The notes beneath the pieces are model-generated. The model saw only the letters and a program-made list of their open reading frames with translations. It was not told the origin of the DNA and did not search any database. Made by a program: the position numbers and the translations under genes. A stretch of 64,000 nt of DNA from Niveibacterium umoris. Lineage in GTDB: Bacteria; Pseudomonadota; Gammaproteobacteria; Burkholderiales; Rhodocyclaceae. Below are positions 44,861 to 53,971 of the stretch, one piece after another (the stretch's first letter is position 1; every line of letters begins with the position of its first letter). The DNA is taken from contig NZ_JACIET010000001.1 in NCBI RefSeq assembly GCF_014197015.1, positions 744,001 to 808,000 of the forward strand. Reading direction: 5' to 3'.

Positions 44861-45208
44861 ATGTCGCTACCGATTGCCCTACAGATCTACCTGCTCGCTG
44901 CGGTGGTCAGTTTCGCAGTGGCGGGGCTGATCCATGTGCTGGTCCGTGTGCTCGAAGCCACCCGAAGCGCGGGGGGCGACAAGAATGGCGGCGCCCAGCC
45001 TGGCTTTGCCACGGCGAGTGCAGGCGGAGGCGTGACACCCGCTCAAGTGGCCGCAATCGCCGCCGCTCTGTCCGAAGTGCTGGGCGATGCACGCATCGTC
45101 CGCATCGAACCGGCCGAGGGGCGCCATAACTGGGTGACCGGGGCGCGCAGCGCGCTCCACGACTCTCATCATCTTGCCCGCTCGCCGGGCCGCAGCGCGA
45201 ATCAGTGA
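44861..45208 (+). CDS. Delta (OadG-like) small membrane subunit of decarboxylase
   Basis: 115 aa. A single N-terminal membrane helix (LPIALQIYLLAAVVSFAVAGLIHVLVRVL), then an Ala/Gly-rich linker and a segment VTPAQVAAIAAALSEVLGDARIVRIEP common in the OadG/MmdD-like subunits that tie the carboxyltransferase to the membrane part. Sits 11 bp after mmdA and overlaps the region of the next start. Assignment rests on architecture and position. Confidence 0.78.
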   Translation: MSLPIALQIYLLAAVVSFAVAGLIHVLVRVLEATRSAGGDKNGGAQPGFATASAGGGVTPAQVAAIAAALSEVLGDARIVRIEPAEGRHNWVTGARSALHDSHHLARSPGRSANQ

Positions 45209-45216
45209 GGTTCGGC

Positions 45217-45597
45217 ATGGAACGTACTTTCCGGGTCACCGTGGATGGGCAGCCCTTCATGGTCACCGTTGAAGAAGTCGAAAACCCGGGCGGCAACGCG
45301 CAAGCGCTGCCCGCGGGCGGTGCGGTCAGCGGAAGCGTCGGCATCGCGCCGCCCACGCCTGCGCAGCCTGAGGCCGCACCCGCTGTGGGCGCAGTGATCA
45401 GTCACCTGGGCGGCACGGTGGACGAAGTCTATGTCCGTGTCGGGCAGGTCGTCGCTGCAGGCGAGCGTCTGGCGACAGTCGAGGCCATGAAGATGAAGAA
45501 CGCGATCCTTGCCAGCGCTGCCGGTACCGTACGCTCGGTCGAAGTTGCGGCCGGCGATACCGTGTCGGCGGGGCAGGTTCTGCTGCGCCTCGGTTGA
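45217..45597 (+). CDS. mmdC: Biotin carboxyl carrier subunit
   Basis: 126 aa. N-terminal MERTFRVTVDGQPFMVTVEE, a Pro/Ala linker, and a C-terminal biotinyl domain with the biotinylation site VEAMKMKNAIL. ATG 45217 preferred because GAGG precedes it by 6 nt; GTG 45205, overlapping the previous stop, would add four residues. It carries CO2 from the carboxyltransferase to the membrane decarboxylase subunit. Confidence 0.88.
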   Translation: MERTFRVTVDGQPFMVTVEEVENPGGNAQALPAGGAVSGSVGIAPPTPAQPEAAPAVGAVISHLGGTVDEVYVRVGQVVAAGERLATVEAMKMKNAILASAAGTVRSVEVAAGDTVSAGQVLLRLG

Positions 45598-45606
45598 GGC
45601 GGCGCG

Positions 45607-46812
45607 ATGCACGACATCCTGAACTTCCAGCTCTTCCAGGGGGTCGCTACGCTTGTCGCGGCGGAACCCAAGATCGCCATCGGCCGCATCGTGCTCATCA
45701 TGCTCGGCTGCCTGCTGGTCTGGCTGGGCAAGAAGGGCATCCTCGAAGAGCTGCTGATGGTGCCGATGGGGCTGGGCATGGCAGCGGTGAACGCGGGTGT
45801 GCTGTTCGTATCCCCCGGCAAGGCCGCGACCCTGTTTGTCGATCCGCTCGCGAACGGTACCGACGCCGTCATGAACCAGCTGCAGATCGACTGGCTGCAA
45901 CCGATCTATACGCTGATGTTCAGCAACGGCCTGATCGCCTGCCTGGTGTTCATGGGCATCGGTGTTCTGCTTGACGTGGGTTACGTCATGGCGCGGCCGT
46001 TCCAGAGCATGTTCCTCGCGCTGTGCGCGGAGCTGGGCACGGTGCTGGTGTTTCCGATCGCGCTGGCGATGGGCATGACGCCCGGCCAGTCCGCCTCGGT
46101 GGCACTGATCGGCGGTGCCGACGGGCCGATGGTGCTGTTCGCCTCGCTGGTGCTGGCGCGCGAGCTGTTCGTGCCGATCACGGTGGTCGGCTACCTGTAT
46201 CTGGGTCTGACCTACGGGGCCTATCCCTGGATCATCAAGGCGCTTGTGCCGGCGCACATCCGCGGCATCTCGATGGCCGAGACCCAGGTCAAGCCGATTC
46301 AGGCCTCGCACAAACTGGTGTTCGCGGTGGTGGCCTGTGTGGCGCTGTGTCTGCTGTTTCCGGTCGCCGCGCCCTTGTTCCTGTCGCTCTTCATCGGCGT
46401 GGCAGTGCGTGAGGCGGGGCTCAAGCACTACACCGCATTTCTCGGCGAGCAGGTGCTGTACGGCGCGACCTTCTTCCTCGGGCTGACCCTCGGTGTGCTA
46501 TGTGAAGCTGGCACGCTGCTCGAACCGGTGGTGCTCAAGCTCTTGCTGCTGGGCATGCTGGCCTTGCTGCTGTCGGCGCTGGGCGGGCTGGCCGGAGGTT
46601 ACGCGATGTACTTCGCGACCAAGGGGCGGTTCAACCCCATGGTCGGGGTCGCCGGCGTGAGCTGCGTGCCGACCACTGCCAAGCTGGTGCAGAAAATCGC
46701 GACGGAAGCTTCGCCGACCGCGATGATCCTGCCGCAGGCGCTGGGCGCGAACATCAGCGGCGTGATCACGACCGCCGTGCTCGCGGGCATTTATGTAGCG
46801 CTGCTGCGCTAG
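45607..46812 (+). CDS. mmdB: Na+-pumping decarboxylase beta subunit (OadB/MmdB family)
   Basis: 401 aa with about ten membrane helices. The Na+-site signature GGADGPMVLFASL, preceded by PGQSASVALI, and the second conserved block KGRFNPMVGVAGVSCVPTTAKLVQKIATEASPTAMILPQALGANISGVI identify the carboxybiotin decarboxylase subunit that exports Na+. MmdB and OadB cannot be separated by eye. The stop overlaps by 4 bp the stop of the convergent acyltransferase gene. Confidence 0.93.
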   Translation: MHDILNFQLFQGVATLVAAEPKIAIGRIVLIMLGCLLVWLGKKGILEELLMVPMGLGMAAVNAGVLFVSPGKAATLFVDPLANGTDAVMNQLQIDWLQPIYTLMFSNGLIACLVFMGIGVLLDVGYVMARPFQSMFLALCAELGTVLVFPIALAMGMTPGQSASVALIGGADGPMVLFASLVLARELFVPITVVGYLYLGLTYGAYPWIIKALVPAHIRGISMAETQVKPIQASHKLVFAVVACVALCLLFPVAAPLFLSLFIGVAVREAGLKHYTAFLGEQVLYGATFFLGLTLGVLCEAGTLLEPVVLKLLLLGMLALLLSALGGLAGGYAMYFATKGRFNPMVGVAGVSCVPTTAKLVQKIATEASPTAMILPQALGANISGVITTAVLAGIYVALLR

Positions 46813-48383
46813 GCACTTTCGCCTGAGTTTCTAGTTCGGCTAGAGCCGGAAGCGCGCGTGCGTGGCGTGCGGGTCGCGTTGGCCTTGGCTTCAGGCCTGC
46901 CGCCCCGGATCAGCACCGGCGCAGCCGCTTTGCGCCGCGGCGCCGATCTGATCGGAACCACCTTGCTTTGCGCGGCAGCCAGATACTCCTGGAAGCTGTC
47001 GCGGATCGCCTGCGCGAAAAGCTCCGGCTCCGGCATCTGTTCGCGACAGAAGGTGGGTGACACGATGATCTTGCCGTCGTAGCTCGTGACCGCGAAGACC
47101 AGCCCCATGCCGTCGGTGATCGGCATGATCGCCGAGAAGTAGGTCATGCGCGCGCCGATCAGGTACAGCGGCTGGCTCGGGCCCGGCACATTGGTGATGG
47201 TGCAGTTCGCCCGCGGCGCACGCTTGTCGACTTCCATCGCCGCGCGGGTCAGGAACTTGCTGGTGAAGGCCAGCGTGGCTGCCGATGCGTGGTGGCGGGT
47301 GTCGGTCAGTTCGGTCGCCGAGACCGCGTGCTCCAGCAACTCGTGCTCGGTCTGCTCCTTGATCATGCGCAGCCGCTCGACCGGGTCGGCGATGTCGGTA
47401 CCCAGTTGCACCCGGATCCATGCGACCTCGCGCGGATCGCCCGCTTCGCTGTCGGCGTCGCGCATGTACACCGGCGCCATCGCCCACAGGCTTTGCTCGG
47501 GCAACTCGCCCTGCAGGTCGAGGAAGCTGCGCAGGGCGCCGCCGCACACGGCCAGCACCGCGTCGTTGATGCGCGCGCCCGGCACCAGATTGCGGATCAG
47601 CTTGAAGTCGGCAAGCGGAAAACGACGCGTATCGAACGCCCGATACGGCGACACCGGCGCGTTGAAACGCGTCAGCACGATGCGCGAGGGTTTGTTCAGC
47701 ACGTCGTGGATGAAAGTGCTCACCATCGGCGCCAGCGTACGCACCAGGTTCAGCCCCGGCCGCACCAGGCGGCTCGGCGGCCACACGCTGCCGACCAGGC
47801 CACGCGCCATCATCGTCAGTTCGCCGGGCGGCGTTTCCGGGTACCAGGGCTCGGGTGGCTCGATCGGATTCGGCTGGGGCGATGTGTCGTGCAGCAGCGA
47901 AGTGATTTCGCTGCCGTGTTCAACGTCCAGCGCGGCGTGGTGCAGTTTGGTGACGATCGCAAAGCTGCCGGGCGGCAGGTCGACAAAACTGTCCAGCCCC
48001 TCGATCACATACATTTCCCACAGGGGTCGGTTCAGGTCCAGCGGGCGCGCGTGGATGCGCGAAACCTGGATGCAGAACTGGCGCCAGTCGCCCGGCTTGG
48101 GCAGGGCGATGTGGCGGACATGGAACTCCAGGTCGAAGTACTCGTCCTCGATCCAGTACGGAAAGTCGAGGTCGAACGGCAGCCGTTTGAGCTTCTGGCG
48201 GAAGATCGGCGACTGGTGCAGACGGCCTTCGATGTGGGCCAGGATGTCCTTGAATCGGATGCGCCCGCCCGGCGCCGTCGACTGATCGTAGATGTGGATC
48301 AGCGTGACGTTCGAGTTGGCGTGCGCGTTGTCCGAATACAGGAAAGCGGCATCGTGTTGGCTGAGTTGGCGCATGGCAGTCAT
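46809..48383 (-). CDS. WS/DGAT-type wax ester synthase / diacylglycerol acyltransferase
   Basis: 524 aa. N-terminal RQLSQHDAAFLYSDNAHANSNVTLIHIYDQS and the active-site region FAIVTKLHHAALDVEHGSEI, then PLWEMYVIEGLDSF, FNAPVSPYRAFDTRRFPLADFKLI, and the ND/NVPGPSQPLYLIGARMT block. The catalytic HHxxxDG motif is HHAALDV here: both His and Asp are kept but the Gly is Val. The last 40 residues are a basic Ala/Arg tail not usual in the family. Enzymes of this family make storage lipids; activity cannot be judged from sequence alone. Confidence 0.88.
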   Translation of the reverse strand: MTAMRQLSQHDAAFLYSDNAHANSNVTLIHIYDQSTAPGGRIRFKDILAHIEGRLHQSPIFRQKLKRLPFDLDFPYWIEDEYFDLEFHVRHIALPKPGDWRQFCIQVSRIHARPLDLNRPLWEMYVIEGLDSFVDLPPGSFAIVTKLHHAALDVEHGSEITSLLHDTSPQPNPIEPPEPWYPETPPGELTMMARGLVGSVWPPSRLVRPGLNLVRTLAPMVSTFIHDVLNKPSRIVLTRFNAPVSPYRAFDTRRFPLADFKLIRNLVPGARINDAVLAVCGGALRSFLDLQGELPEQSLWAMAPVYMRDADSEAGDPREVAWIRVQLGTDIADPVERLRMIKEQTEHELLEHAVSATELTDTRHHASAATLAFTSKFLTRAAMEVDKRAPRANCTITNVPGPSQPLYLIGARMTYFSAIMPITDGMGLVFAVTSYDGKIIVSPTFCREQMPEPELFAQAIRDSFQEYLAAAQSKVVPIRSAPRRKAAAPVLIRGGRPEAKANATRTPRTRASGSSRTRNSGESA

Positions 48384-48411
48384 CGTGCGGGCGGCGATTG
48401 GGTGGCGGCGA

Positions 48412-49224
48412 TCAGATCGGAAGCGCGTCGTGGGTCAGCAGGCGGTACAGCCGCCCACCAAGCCCGGTCGGTTTGAACGGCTTCCAGTCCCCTTCCGGTT
48501 GAGACAGCCGATCCGCGACGATGTTCATGACCACCGCGTTGAAGCCGAGGCCGAGGTGGCTCCCCGGCACGCGGATGTTCTCGTGGATTTCCGGATTGCC
48601 ATCGATGGTCGCTTCCTGAGGCGGAATGACACCGTCGCTCAGCGAGTAGAGGCAACTCATCGGAATCGGCAGGGTCTTGGCTTGCCGCAGATCCTTCGCT
48701 TTCGGTTGCGCAAGATGGCCGTTCGGACCCAGCGGATGCGCAATCAATCGGTAGATCGCCTTGACCAGCGGCGGCGACTGGCTGCCCTCGGCGCCCATCG
48801 TCACCGGGCTGCCGAGCGTGACGATCGAACGTACGCATTCGGGCGCGGCGGTGGCGCCGTACAACGCAAACAGGCCACCCAGGCTCCAGCCGACCAGGCT
48901 GACCTTGCGCCCGCTCTTAAAGTGCATGAAGCGGATCTTCTGCTGCAGCGCATTGGCTTGCCGCGTCTGGAACCCCAGGTTGCGACCCAGGCCCCAGGTG
49001 TGGACGTCGTAGCCGCGGTTCCGCAGGAAGATCTTGAGGGCAATCATCGAGCCCTCGTCACCGAGGAAGCCGGGCAGCAGCAGCACGGGATGGCCGTCGC
49101 CGCGCTCGGCGCTCGCCAGCAAGGGCAAGCCCGCCGGCAGGGCGGCGATTTCAAGCAGTGCGCGCGGCTCGATCAACGAATGCAGCGTGTGCGGCGCACC
49201 GGTGTGACTGTGTCGGGTCGTCAT
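48412..49224 (-). CDS. Alpha/beta hydrolase
   Basis: 270 aa. The fold is marked by HPVLLLPGFLGDEGSMIALKIFLRNRGYDVHTWGLGRN, the nucleophile elbow VGWSLGGLFA (Ser), and a late His in VPGSHLGLGFNAVV with an Asp in LYSLSDGVIPPQEA. Lies directly next to the WS/DGAT gene on the same strand (28 bp apart), so it may act on lipids, such as a lipase or esterase. No signal peptide. Confidence 0.85.
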   Translation of the reverse strand: MTTRHSHTGAPHTLHSLIEPRALLEIAALPAGLPLLASAERGDGHPVLLLPGFLGDEGSMIALKIFLRNRGYDVHTWGLGRNLGFQTRQANALQQKIRFMHFKSGRKVSLVGWSLGGLFALYGATAAPECVRSIVTLGSPVTMGAEGSQSPPLVKAIYRLIAHPLGPNGHLAQPKAKDLRQAKTLPIPMSCLYSLSDGVIPPQEATIDGNPEIHENIRVPGSHLGLGFNAVVMNIVADRLSQPEGDWKPFKPTGLGGRLYRLLTHDALPI

Positions 49225-49286
49225 GACCAGACAGTTTGTTTCACATTCGTACTGATTGCAAAGGCAGCGGTCGTTCGCGGGACATT

Positions 49287-50000
49287 TCAGGCCGCAGCGG
49301 CCTGCCGTTGCTGCGGTGCGGCAAGGTCCAGCGCATTGCGTACCCGTTCGCAGAATTCCTCCGGCGAACGCGAGATCACCTCGTCCGGTACCTCGAATTT
49401 CTTGGTGAGCCGTTTGTGATCCTCGAAACCGTAGGACACGATGAAAGGGTGCATCCCCGACGCCACTGCAGCATTGAAATCGCTGACCTCGTCGCCACAG
49501 GCGTAGCAGCGCGCCGGGTTGATCGCAAAGCGTTCGCGCGCCATCTTGAACGGGTGCTTCTTCTCGTCGCTCAGGCTCAGGCAGGCCATGAAGTCGATGG
49601 CGGTGAGGTCGATGTCGTGGCGGGCGAAGAGTTGTCGCAGCGTGGTGGCCGGCTCGAAGGTCACGTTCCGAGTGACCAGTCCGACGCGGATGCCCGGCGC
49701 CTGGATCAGATCGCGCATCAGGCTCGCCACACCGGGGTAGAGCTGGGCTTCTTCCCGGTACACCTCGGTCAGCGTAGTCAGGATCTGCTTGCGGCTGTGC
49801 TTGCCGAACTGCTTCTTGAGATTGCCGGGGAATTCCTTGATGCCGCCGAGGTACTTGAACAGCTTGCGGCGCTTCTGGAAGCGTTCCAGGTCGCCGATCT
49901 CCATGCCGTGTCGGGCGAAGGTCGTATCGATCGCGCTGAACGCATCGATCGTCGTGCCGTCCGCGTCAAACAGGATCAAGCGTTCCTTGCTGGTGTACAT
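49287..50000 (-). CDS. HAD-family phosphatase (phosphoglycolate-phosphatase-like)
   Basis: 237 aa. Nucleophile motif LILFDADGTTIDAFSAI, motif II LVTRNVT, motif III Lys in SDEKKHPFKMARERF and motif IV CYACGDEVSDFNAAVASGM are complete. ATG 50000 preferred because GGAG lies 9 nt upstream; starts at 50006 and 50024 are possible but lack such a site. Substrate unknown; the cap domain resembles Gph-type phosphatases. Confidence 0.85.
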   Translation of the reverse strand: MYTSKERLILFDADGTTIDAFSAIDTTFARHGMEIGDLERFQKRRKLFKYLGGIKEFPGNLKKQFGKHSRKQILTTLTEVYREEAQLYPGVASLMRDLIQAPGIRVGLVTRNVTFEPATTLRQLFARHDIDLTAIDFMACLSLSDEKKHPFKMARERFAINPARCYACGDEVSDFNAAVASGMHPFIVSYGFEDHKRLTKKFEVPDEVISRSPEEFCERVRNALDLAAPQQRQAAAA

Positions 50001-50102
50001 GGCCATCGTCTCCGAGATGGCCATGATTCTGCGGCGTACATATCACTGAAATATTAAGGCGCCGCGCCTGTCGCGCAACCCGTTGCGGGCAGTGCCGCCC
50101 GC

Positions 50103-50693
50103 TCAACCTTGCTGCGAAGTCAGCGGCGGAGCGACCCAGTCATCGACCGGCGCTTGCCAGGTACTCATCGCCGCCAGCAAAGCCTCTGGCGTGTCACCGA
50201 CGCAGAACAGATCAAGGTTCTCGCGCTTGACGAAACCTTCGTCGACCATGTGTCGCACCATCGCCAGCAGCGGTTCGTAGAAGCCGTCGACGTTCAGCAG
50301 CCCGATCGGCTTGCGGTGGATGTGCAACTGGCCCCAGGTGATGATTTCGAACAACTCGTCGAGCGTGCCGAAACCGCCGGGCAGGGCGATGAAACCCTCC
50401 GCGCGTTCGGCCATGGCCGCCTTGCGGGTGTGCATCGAATCGACCACCAGCATCTCGGTCGCGCCGCGGTGTTCGAGTTCGCGTTCCACCATGAACACCG
50501 GGATCACGCCGAACACGCGCCCGCCGGCCGCCAGCACCGCATCGGCCACCGTGCCCATCAGGCCGACATGCCCGCCGCCCCACACCAGTTCGATCCCTTC
50601 ACGCGCGAGCGCGCGGCCGAGTTCAACGGTGGCATCGCGATACACCGGGCGGCTGCCATCGCGGGCGCCGCAGAACACACAGATGGAATTCAT
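50103..50693 (-). CDS. LOG-family cytokinin riboside 5'-monophosphate phosphoribohydrolase-like protein
   Basis: 196 aa Rossmann-fold enzyme. MNSICVFCGARDGSRPVYRDA, LVWGGGHVGLMGTVADAVLAAGG, the family motif LPGGFGTLDELFEIITWGQLHIHRKPIGLLN are all standard for LOG proteins, which remove the base from nucleoside monophosphates. ATG 50693 starts the conserved N-terminus; upstream codons are discarded. Confidence 0.9.
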   Translation of the reverse strand: MNSICVFCGARDGSRPVYRDATVELGRALAREGIELVWGGGHVGLMGTVADAVLAAGGRVFGVIPVFMVERELEHRGATEMLVVDSMHTRKAAMAERAEGFIALPGGFGTLDELFEIITWGQLHIHRKPIGLLNVDGFYEPLLAMVRHMVDEGFVKRENLDLFCVGDTPEALLAAMSTWQAPVDDWVAPPLTSQQG

Positions 50694-50720
50694 GGGAACG
50701 ATCCGTCGGGCTCGCAAAGC

Positions 50721-52553
50721 TCAGACTCTAGCAAGCGAGTGTGAAACTCGTTCGCGCGCCAACTGGCCGCCCAGGCCAGAGCGCCGCCGCGTCGGCGTGC
50801 GGCAGGCTTGTTCGAACACCTGGTCGTCGCCGGATATCTCCACTGCCTCGGTGGCGCGGGTCACCGCGGTGTAGACCAGCTCCCGCGTCAGCACGGCGCC
50901 GGCGCTTTCCGGCAAAAGAAGATGCACCCGCGCGAATTCCGAGCCCTGCGATTTATGCACCGTGATCGCGAAGGCGTCCGCGTGTTCGGGCAGGCGACTG
51001 GGTGTCAGGTAGCGCCAGTCGCCGTCCGCTTCCGGAAAGGCCACCGCAAGCGCGCCGTCCGGCCCCAGCACGCAGAGCCCGATGTCGCCGTTGAACACCC
51101 GCAAGGCGTAATCGTTGCGCAGGATCATCACCGCGCGGCCGCGGTACCACGGGCTGCTGCTGGCCGGGCCGGTGAGCCGGCGCACGCGGCTGCCGACCAG
51201 CGTGTTGATCGCCGCGACACCGCGTGGTCCGGCCTGTACCGCGCACAGCACGCGGAAGCGCTCCAGCGCCTGCATCAGCGCGGCCGGGTCGCGCGCGGTG
51301 GCGGCGTCACCCAGGGCGGCGAAGTAGGGCGCATAGCCCGTGAGCAGGGCCTCGCGCACCGTATCGCCGGGGGCATCGCCCGCATCGTCGAACCAGCGCA
51401 GGGCGCCGTTTTCGCCCGCTTGCAGCCACGCCAGCGCGGCCTCGCCCCGTCCTGCGTTGATCTCACCCGCTAGTCGCCCGATGCCCGAATCGGCCCGAAA
51501 GCGTCGGCTCTCGGTGAGCCACATCACCGCATCCGGCAGGGCGGCCGGCGGGCCGTCGTGGTCGATCAGCGTGTCGGTTTCGCCACCGGCCAGCGCGGCC
51601 AGCGTGGCGCTACAGGCTGGCGAGAATGCCATCGTGGAAGACAGCTCGGCAAACACCGCGCCGGCCTCCACCGCGGCAAGCTGGTCCTTGTCGCCGAGCA
51701 GAATCAGCCGCGCGCCGGTGGGCATCGCTTCGACCAGCCGCGTCGCCAGCGCCAGATCCAGCATCGAGGCTTCGTCCACCACCAAGGCATCGATCGGCAG
51801 CGGGTTGTCGCGATGGTGGCGGAAGCGCCCGGCCTCGCTGGTGACACCGAGCAGGCGGTGGATCGTCCACGCCTCGTTCGGCAAGCGTTCACGGATCGCC
51901 GCGGGCAGGTCCGCGGTGCGGCGGCGCAGGGTATCCATCATCCGCGCGGCGGCCTTGCCGGTGGGCGCCGCGAGCGCGACCCGTGTGTCCGGCTGCAGCG
52001 TCAGCAGGGCCGCGAGCAGGCCGACCACGGTGTGCGTCTTCCCGGTACCCGGCCCGCCGGAAATCACCGTCAGCCCGCCTTGCAGCGCAAGTGCCGCGGC
52101 CAGCTTTTGCCGGTCCGGCCCGCTGCGTGGTGCGTCGGCGGGGAAGAGTTGGTCGAGCTGGGCACGCAGGCGCGCGATGTCGGCATCGGCCAGCCCAAAC
52201 GGCTGCGCCAGCGCATGCAAGGCGGTCGCGAGGCGACGTTCGTAGTCGTGGTAACGCCACAGGTACAGGCGGCCGCTGCCATCGGCGAACAGGGGCGCCG
52301 GTTCGGCGGAAGCGTCGTCCGCCACCACGCCGGTCGCGATCAGCGCGGCGTGCAGCTCATCCGGTGGCATCGCCTGCCACGGCGGCGGCAGCCCATCCAC
52401 ATGGGCGCAGACATGGCCCTCGGCGGTGGCGGCCGACACCAGTCGCGCGGCGGCTTCGGCGAGGGCGACGGCGGGCTCGCTGGCGCCGGCGCGCTGCGCC
52501 CAGCGGGTTATGTGGTGGGCGAAGCCGTCAGGCAGGGGGGAAGTGGGCATCAT
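50721..52553 (-). CDS. recD: Exonuclease V alpha subunit RecD
   Basis: 610 aa 5'-3' helicase subunit of RecBCD. Walker A LTVISGGPGTGKTHTVVGLLAALL, the DEASMLDLALATRL box, LLGDKDQLAAVEAGAVF, TESRRFRADSGIGRLAGEIN, and the C-terminal AITVHKSQGSEFARVHLLLP with LVYTAVTRATEAVEI. Separated from recB by 1.5 kb containing a GNAT gene and repeats, unlike the usual contiguous recCBD order. ATG 52553 or the next ATG may start it; ribosome-binding site is weak. Confidence 0.95.
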   Translation of the reverse strand: MMPTSPLPDGFAHHITRWAQRAGASEPAVALAEAAARLVSAATAEGHVCAHVDGLPPPWQAMPPDELHAALIATGVVADDASAEPAPLFADGSGRLYLWRYHDYERRLATALHALAQPFGLADADIARLRAQLDQLFPADAPRSGPDRQKLAAALALQGGLTVISGGPGTGKTHTVVGLLAALLTLQPDTRVALAAPTGKAAARMMDTLRRRTADLPAAIRERLPNEAWTIHRLLGVTSEAGRFRHHRDNPLPIDALVVDEASMLDLALATRLVEAMPTGARLILLGDKDQLAAVEAGAVFAELSSTMAFSPACSATLAALAGGETDTLIDHDGPPAALPDAVMWLTESRRFRADSGIGRLAGEINAGRGEAALAWLQAGENGALRWFDDAGDAPGDTVREALLTGYAPYFAALGDAATARDPAALMQALERFRVLCAVQAGPRGVAAINTLVGSRVRRLTGPASSSPWYRGRAVMILRNDYALRVFNGDIGLCVLGPDGALAVAFPEADGDWRYLTPSRLPEHADAFAITVHKSQGSEFARVHLLLPESAGAVLTRELVYTAVTRATEAVEISGDDQVFEQACRTPTRRRSGLGGQLARERVSHSLARV

Positions 52554-52682
52554 TGAAGCCCGCTTTCGAGATGCATTCGGTTCGACCTTGCTTCGGACGG
52601 GAGCAGGCAGGACCGGTGCCTCGGTGCGGCAGAGAGCTGTCTGCGGCTAGTACGCAATTTGGATACGTTGTCGTTGAGCGCT

Positions 52683-53225
52683 CTAGAAATCATCGCGGCA
52701 GAGCCCGAATACAGCGGTGTCACGTGGCGTCGTCGAGATGTTCGGACGAATTGTCGCCATTCTTAACGTGCCTTCATGCGCCAGCCCCGACCGACCGAGC
52801 GTGGCGATCGAGCGAGTGTTCTCAGTATCCGTTGTGGCACAGATCCTGAAGATATTTGGCTGGCGTTTTGCCCATCCAACGATTAGGGATGTAGCAGCCA
52901 AGGCCAAACCCTTGCCCCAGAACATGGGGAGCAAAAAGTAGCCGAAATCCGCCGTGCTGCCTCTCACCCGCAAGGCGATACATCCGGCGATCGCGCGTTC
53001 GTTCGCGGGTTCGATGACCCAATGGAACTCATCTCCTGAATCCCACCGTGCGGCGCAACCCGAAAAGAATCCCTCGGTCTCCGATACATCGGTGTGTCGT
53101 GACCATTCCATGAAATGCGTGACTGCGTCGCTGCTCGTTGCGTCAAAAACGCTTCGAGCGTCGGCCGCTGTTGAACGCCTTAGCCGGACGAGGTCATTGG
53201 CGAGGACGGCAGGTGGATGTTTCAT
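52683..53225 (-). CDS. GNAT acetyltransferase of RimJ/RimL type
   Basis: 180 aa. LVRLRRSTAADARSVFDATSSDAVTHFMEW, then the core FGYFLLPMFWGKGLALAATSLIVGWA with the acetyl-CoA-binding region and TDTENTRSIATLGRSGLAHEGTLRM, characteristic of ribosomal-protein-like acetyltransferases (Acetyltransf_3). Lies in the insertion that splits recB from recD, on the same strand. Acceptor unknown. Confidence 0.85.
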   Translation of the reverse strand: MKHPPAVLANDLVRLRRSTAADARSVFDATSSDAVTHFMEWSRHTDVSETEGFFSGCAARWDSGDEFHWVIEPANERAIAGCIALRVRGSTADFGYFLLPMFWGKGLALAATSLIVGWAKRQPNIFRICATTDTENTRSIATLGRSGLAHEGTLRMATIRPNISTTPRDTAVFGLCRDDF

Positions 53226-53373
53226 GGCTTGACGTTCGGTTCATCGACGAGCATTTCGATTTGGGCCGGGAAGGTTGGGCTGAGTCGCGCGAAGCCCTCC
53301 TTTGGGGGGCGGCTTGCGATGGGTGTTGGTGATTTGCTGGCGTGCGTTGGCCGGGAGTCCGTCCCGGCGGCCG

Positions 53374-53409
53374 GGTTCCTTTCTCTTGCTTGCCCAAGAG
53401 AAAGGAACC
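53374..53409 (+). repeat. Inverted repeat, copy 1
   Basis: GGTTCCTTTCTCTTG, 6-nt loop, CAAGAGAAAGGAACC; perfect 15-bp stem, followed by AAAGAGAAGGGCACCCGG. Confidence 0.8.
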
Positions 53410-53941
53410 AAAGAGAAGGGCACCCGGCGTTCGCGGTCAGGCGCAAGCGCCTGACTTCCCTCGCGTGCTCGCGAAGTCGGGCGGCTGCGGAACTCGGCCC
53501 TGCGGGCCTCAGACAGTCCTCGCCGTCGGCGCTGCGCGCCGATCCCCCGACCCCGCTGCGCCACTCGGCGCTCTCGACGGGACCCAAAGTCAAAACCATC
53601 TGTTGATCGACGCGGCCGGGTTGTTCGTAGCCGGGTTGGAGCGGAGCGGAATCTGGGGCTGCTGCCGTCAACGGTGCAACCGCACCTCCCGGACTCCGGC
53701 CTTCGGCCTGTGTCCGGGCTACGGAAACAAGGAAACGGTCAATCGTCGACGCCTTTCCATCCCCCTCTGAAACGCCGAGCAGCGCAGCGTTGCCGGGTTC
53801 CGACGTGCGTAGCACGGCGGGGCCGAGGACTGTTCGAGCACCGAGCGAAGCGAGGGCGAGTTCCGCAGGCCCCCGGCGACGCGAGCAGCGCAGGGGACCG
53901 TGCGCGAAGCGCGCGGCGTTGAAGCGGGGGGCACTTCTTTG

Positions 53942-53971
53942 CCTACTTTCTTGTTGCCACAAGAAAGTAGG
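53942..53971 (-). repeat. Inverted repeat, copy 2 (opposite orientation)
   Basis: CCTACTTTCTTGT, 4-nt loop, ACAAGAAAGTAGG; perfect 13-bp stem. Read on the minus strand it is followed by CAAAGAAGTGCCCCC, matching the context of copy 1. Confidence 0.8.
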
